64,000 nt of DNA from Paucihalobacter ruber (GTDB lineage Bacteria; Bacteroidota; Bacteroidia; Flavobacteriales; Flavobacteriaceae). The stretch's first letter is position 1. Every line of letters starts with the position of its first letter. The notes under the pieces are model-generated. The model saw only the letters and a list, made by a program, of their open reading frames with translations. It did no database searches and had not been told where the DNA came from. The position numbers were made by a program, and so were the translations under genes. The stretch is from contig NZ_VHIQ01000006.1 in the NCBI RefSeq assembly GCF_006494535.1, positions 248,001-312,000 on the forward strand, given 5' to 3'. Shown one piece after another: positions 63,873-64,000 of this stretch.

Positions 63873-64000
63873 TTATTCCTTTATTATATAGAAATAAGAT
63901 CTTCTGTTAAGTTGGTGCTCTTCTGGTGTACATTTAACGCCGTCAGAACATTTGTTTAGTAATTGTGTTTCTCCATATCCAATAGCACTTTCTATTCTTT
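63873..64000 (-). CDS. OmpA family protein, C-terminal end (cut by window edge)
   Basis: The minus-strand frame entering at the right edge codes 41 residues before a TAA at 63873-63875. It includes RIESAIGYGETQLLNKCSDG and EEHQLNRRSYFYIIKE. The string GYGETQLLNxC, then a second Cys and EEHQxNRRS, is typical of the end of OmpA-like peptidoglycan-binding domains in Bacteroidota surface proteins. The bulk of the protein is outside the window. A minus-strand terminator follows the stop. Confidence 0.8.
   Translation of the reverse strand, partial: RIESAIGYGETQLLNKCSDGVKCTPEEHQLNRRSYFYIIKE

Overview
The window is an AT-rich stretch of chromosome from a member of the Bacteroidota, almost certainly family Flavobacteriaceae. 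The evidence is a type IX secretion protein (PorQ) and a protein with a type IX type A sorting tail, many families largely confined to Bacteroidota (DUF4294, DUF6048, DUF6452, CCC-motif membrane protein, head-GIN domain), promoters of the TTTG-N19-TAnnTTTG type, almost no Shine-Dalgarno sites, and a candidate 6S-Flavo RNA. It is mostly core genome: I see no transposase, prophage, CRISPR array, rRNA or tRNA. Both ends cut a gene (an M42 peptidase on the left, an OmpA-family protein on the right).

Layout. 1-9.5 kb: M42 peptidase fragment, an ABC ATPase with a permease fused to an M1-type peptidase, DUF4294, hemolysin III, a minus-strand trio (SAM methyltransferase, ZIP transporter, DUF4268) and a THUMP RNA methyltransferase. 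9.5-14.8 kb: DUF4136 lipoprotein, DinB-like protein, the rlmD-DUF6452-DUF6048 operon, and rocD. 15-18.2 kb: a minus-strand run of a T9SS cargo protein followed by four small membrane proteins (DUF2752, CCC-motif, CD225, DUF2752). 18.3-26.2 kb: Smr protein, TSP3 lipoprotein, cysteine desulfurase, alpha/beta hydrolase, and an M23 peptidase/TonB receptor pair. 26.3-29.3 kb: coiled-coil gene, zapA, a 6S-like RNA, rny, and a SlyD-like FKBP. 29.4-35.4 kb: an intergenic repeat patch, xerD, three small beta-barrel proteins, aroQ, lpdA, msrB.

35.6-46.2 kb is a six-gene alpha-glucan operon: GlgM-type glycosyltransferase, glgC, glgE, maltokinase, glgB and a GH31 glucosidase. Together they encode the maltose-1-phosphate (GlgE) route: GlgC makes ADP-glucose, the GT4 enzyme and/or maltokinase make maltose-1-phosphate, GlgE polymerises it, GlgB branches it, and GH31 probably trims it. 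No trehalose synthase is linked. 46.3-51.5 kb: M48 lipoprotein, UMF1-type transporter, and an ECF sigma/putative anti-sigma operon ending in two beta-strand-repeat proteins. 51.7-64 kb: lon, porQ-cmk, a LysM protein, rpsA, pyrR-pyrB, rnz flanked by two small unknown proteins, pdxH, a CAP-domain lipoprotein, 650 bases without a gene, and the OmpA fragment.

The most notable non-coding signals are a possible kissing-loop RNA in the rpsA leader (56526-56618), the 6S-like RNA between zapA and rny (26977-27142), and a thrice-repeated AATCGAC motif upstream of the CAP lipoprotein (62547-62657). All functional statements rest on motif recognition by eye; no database search was run.
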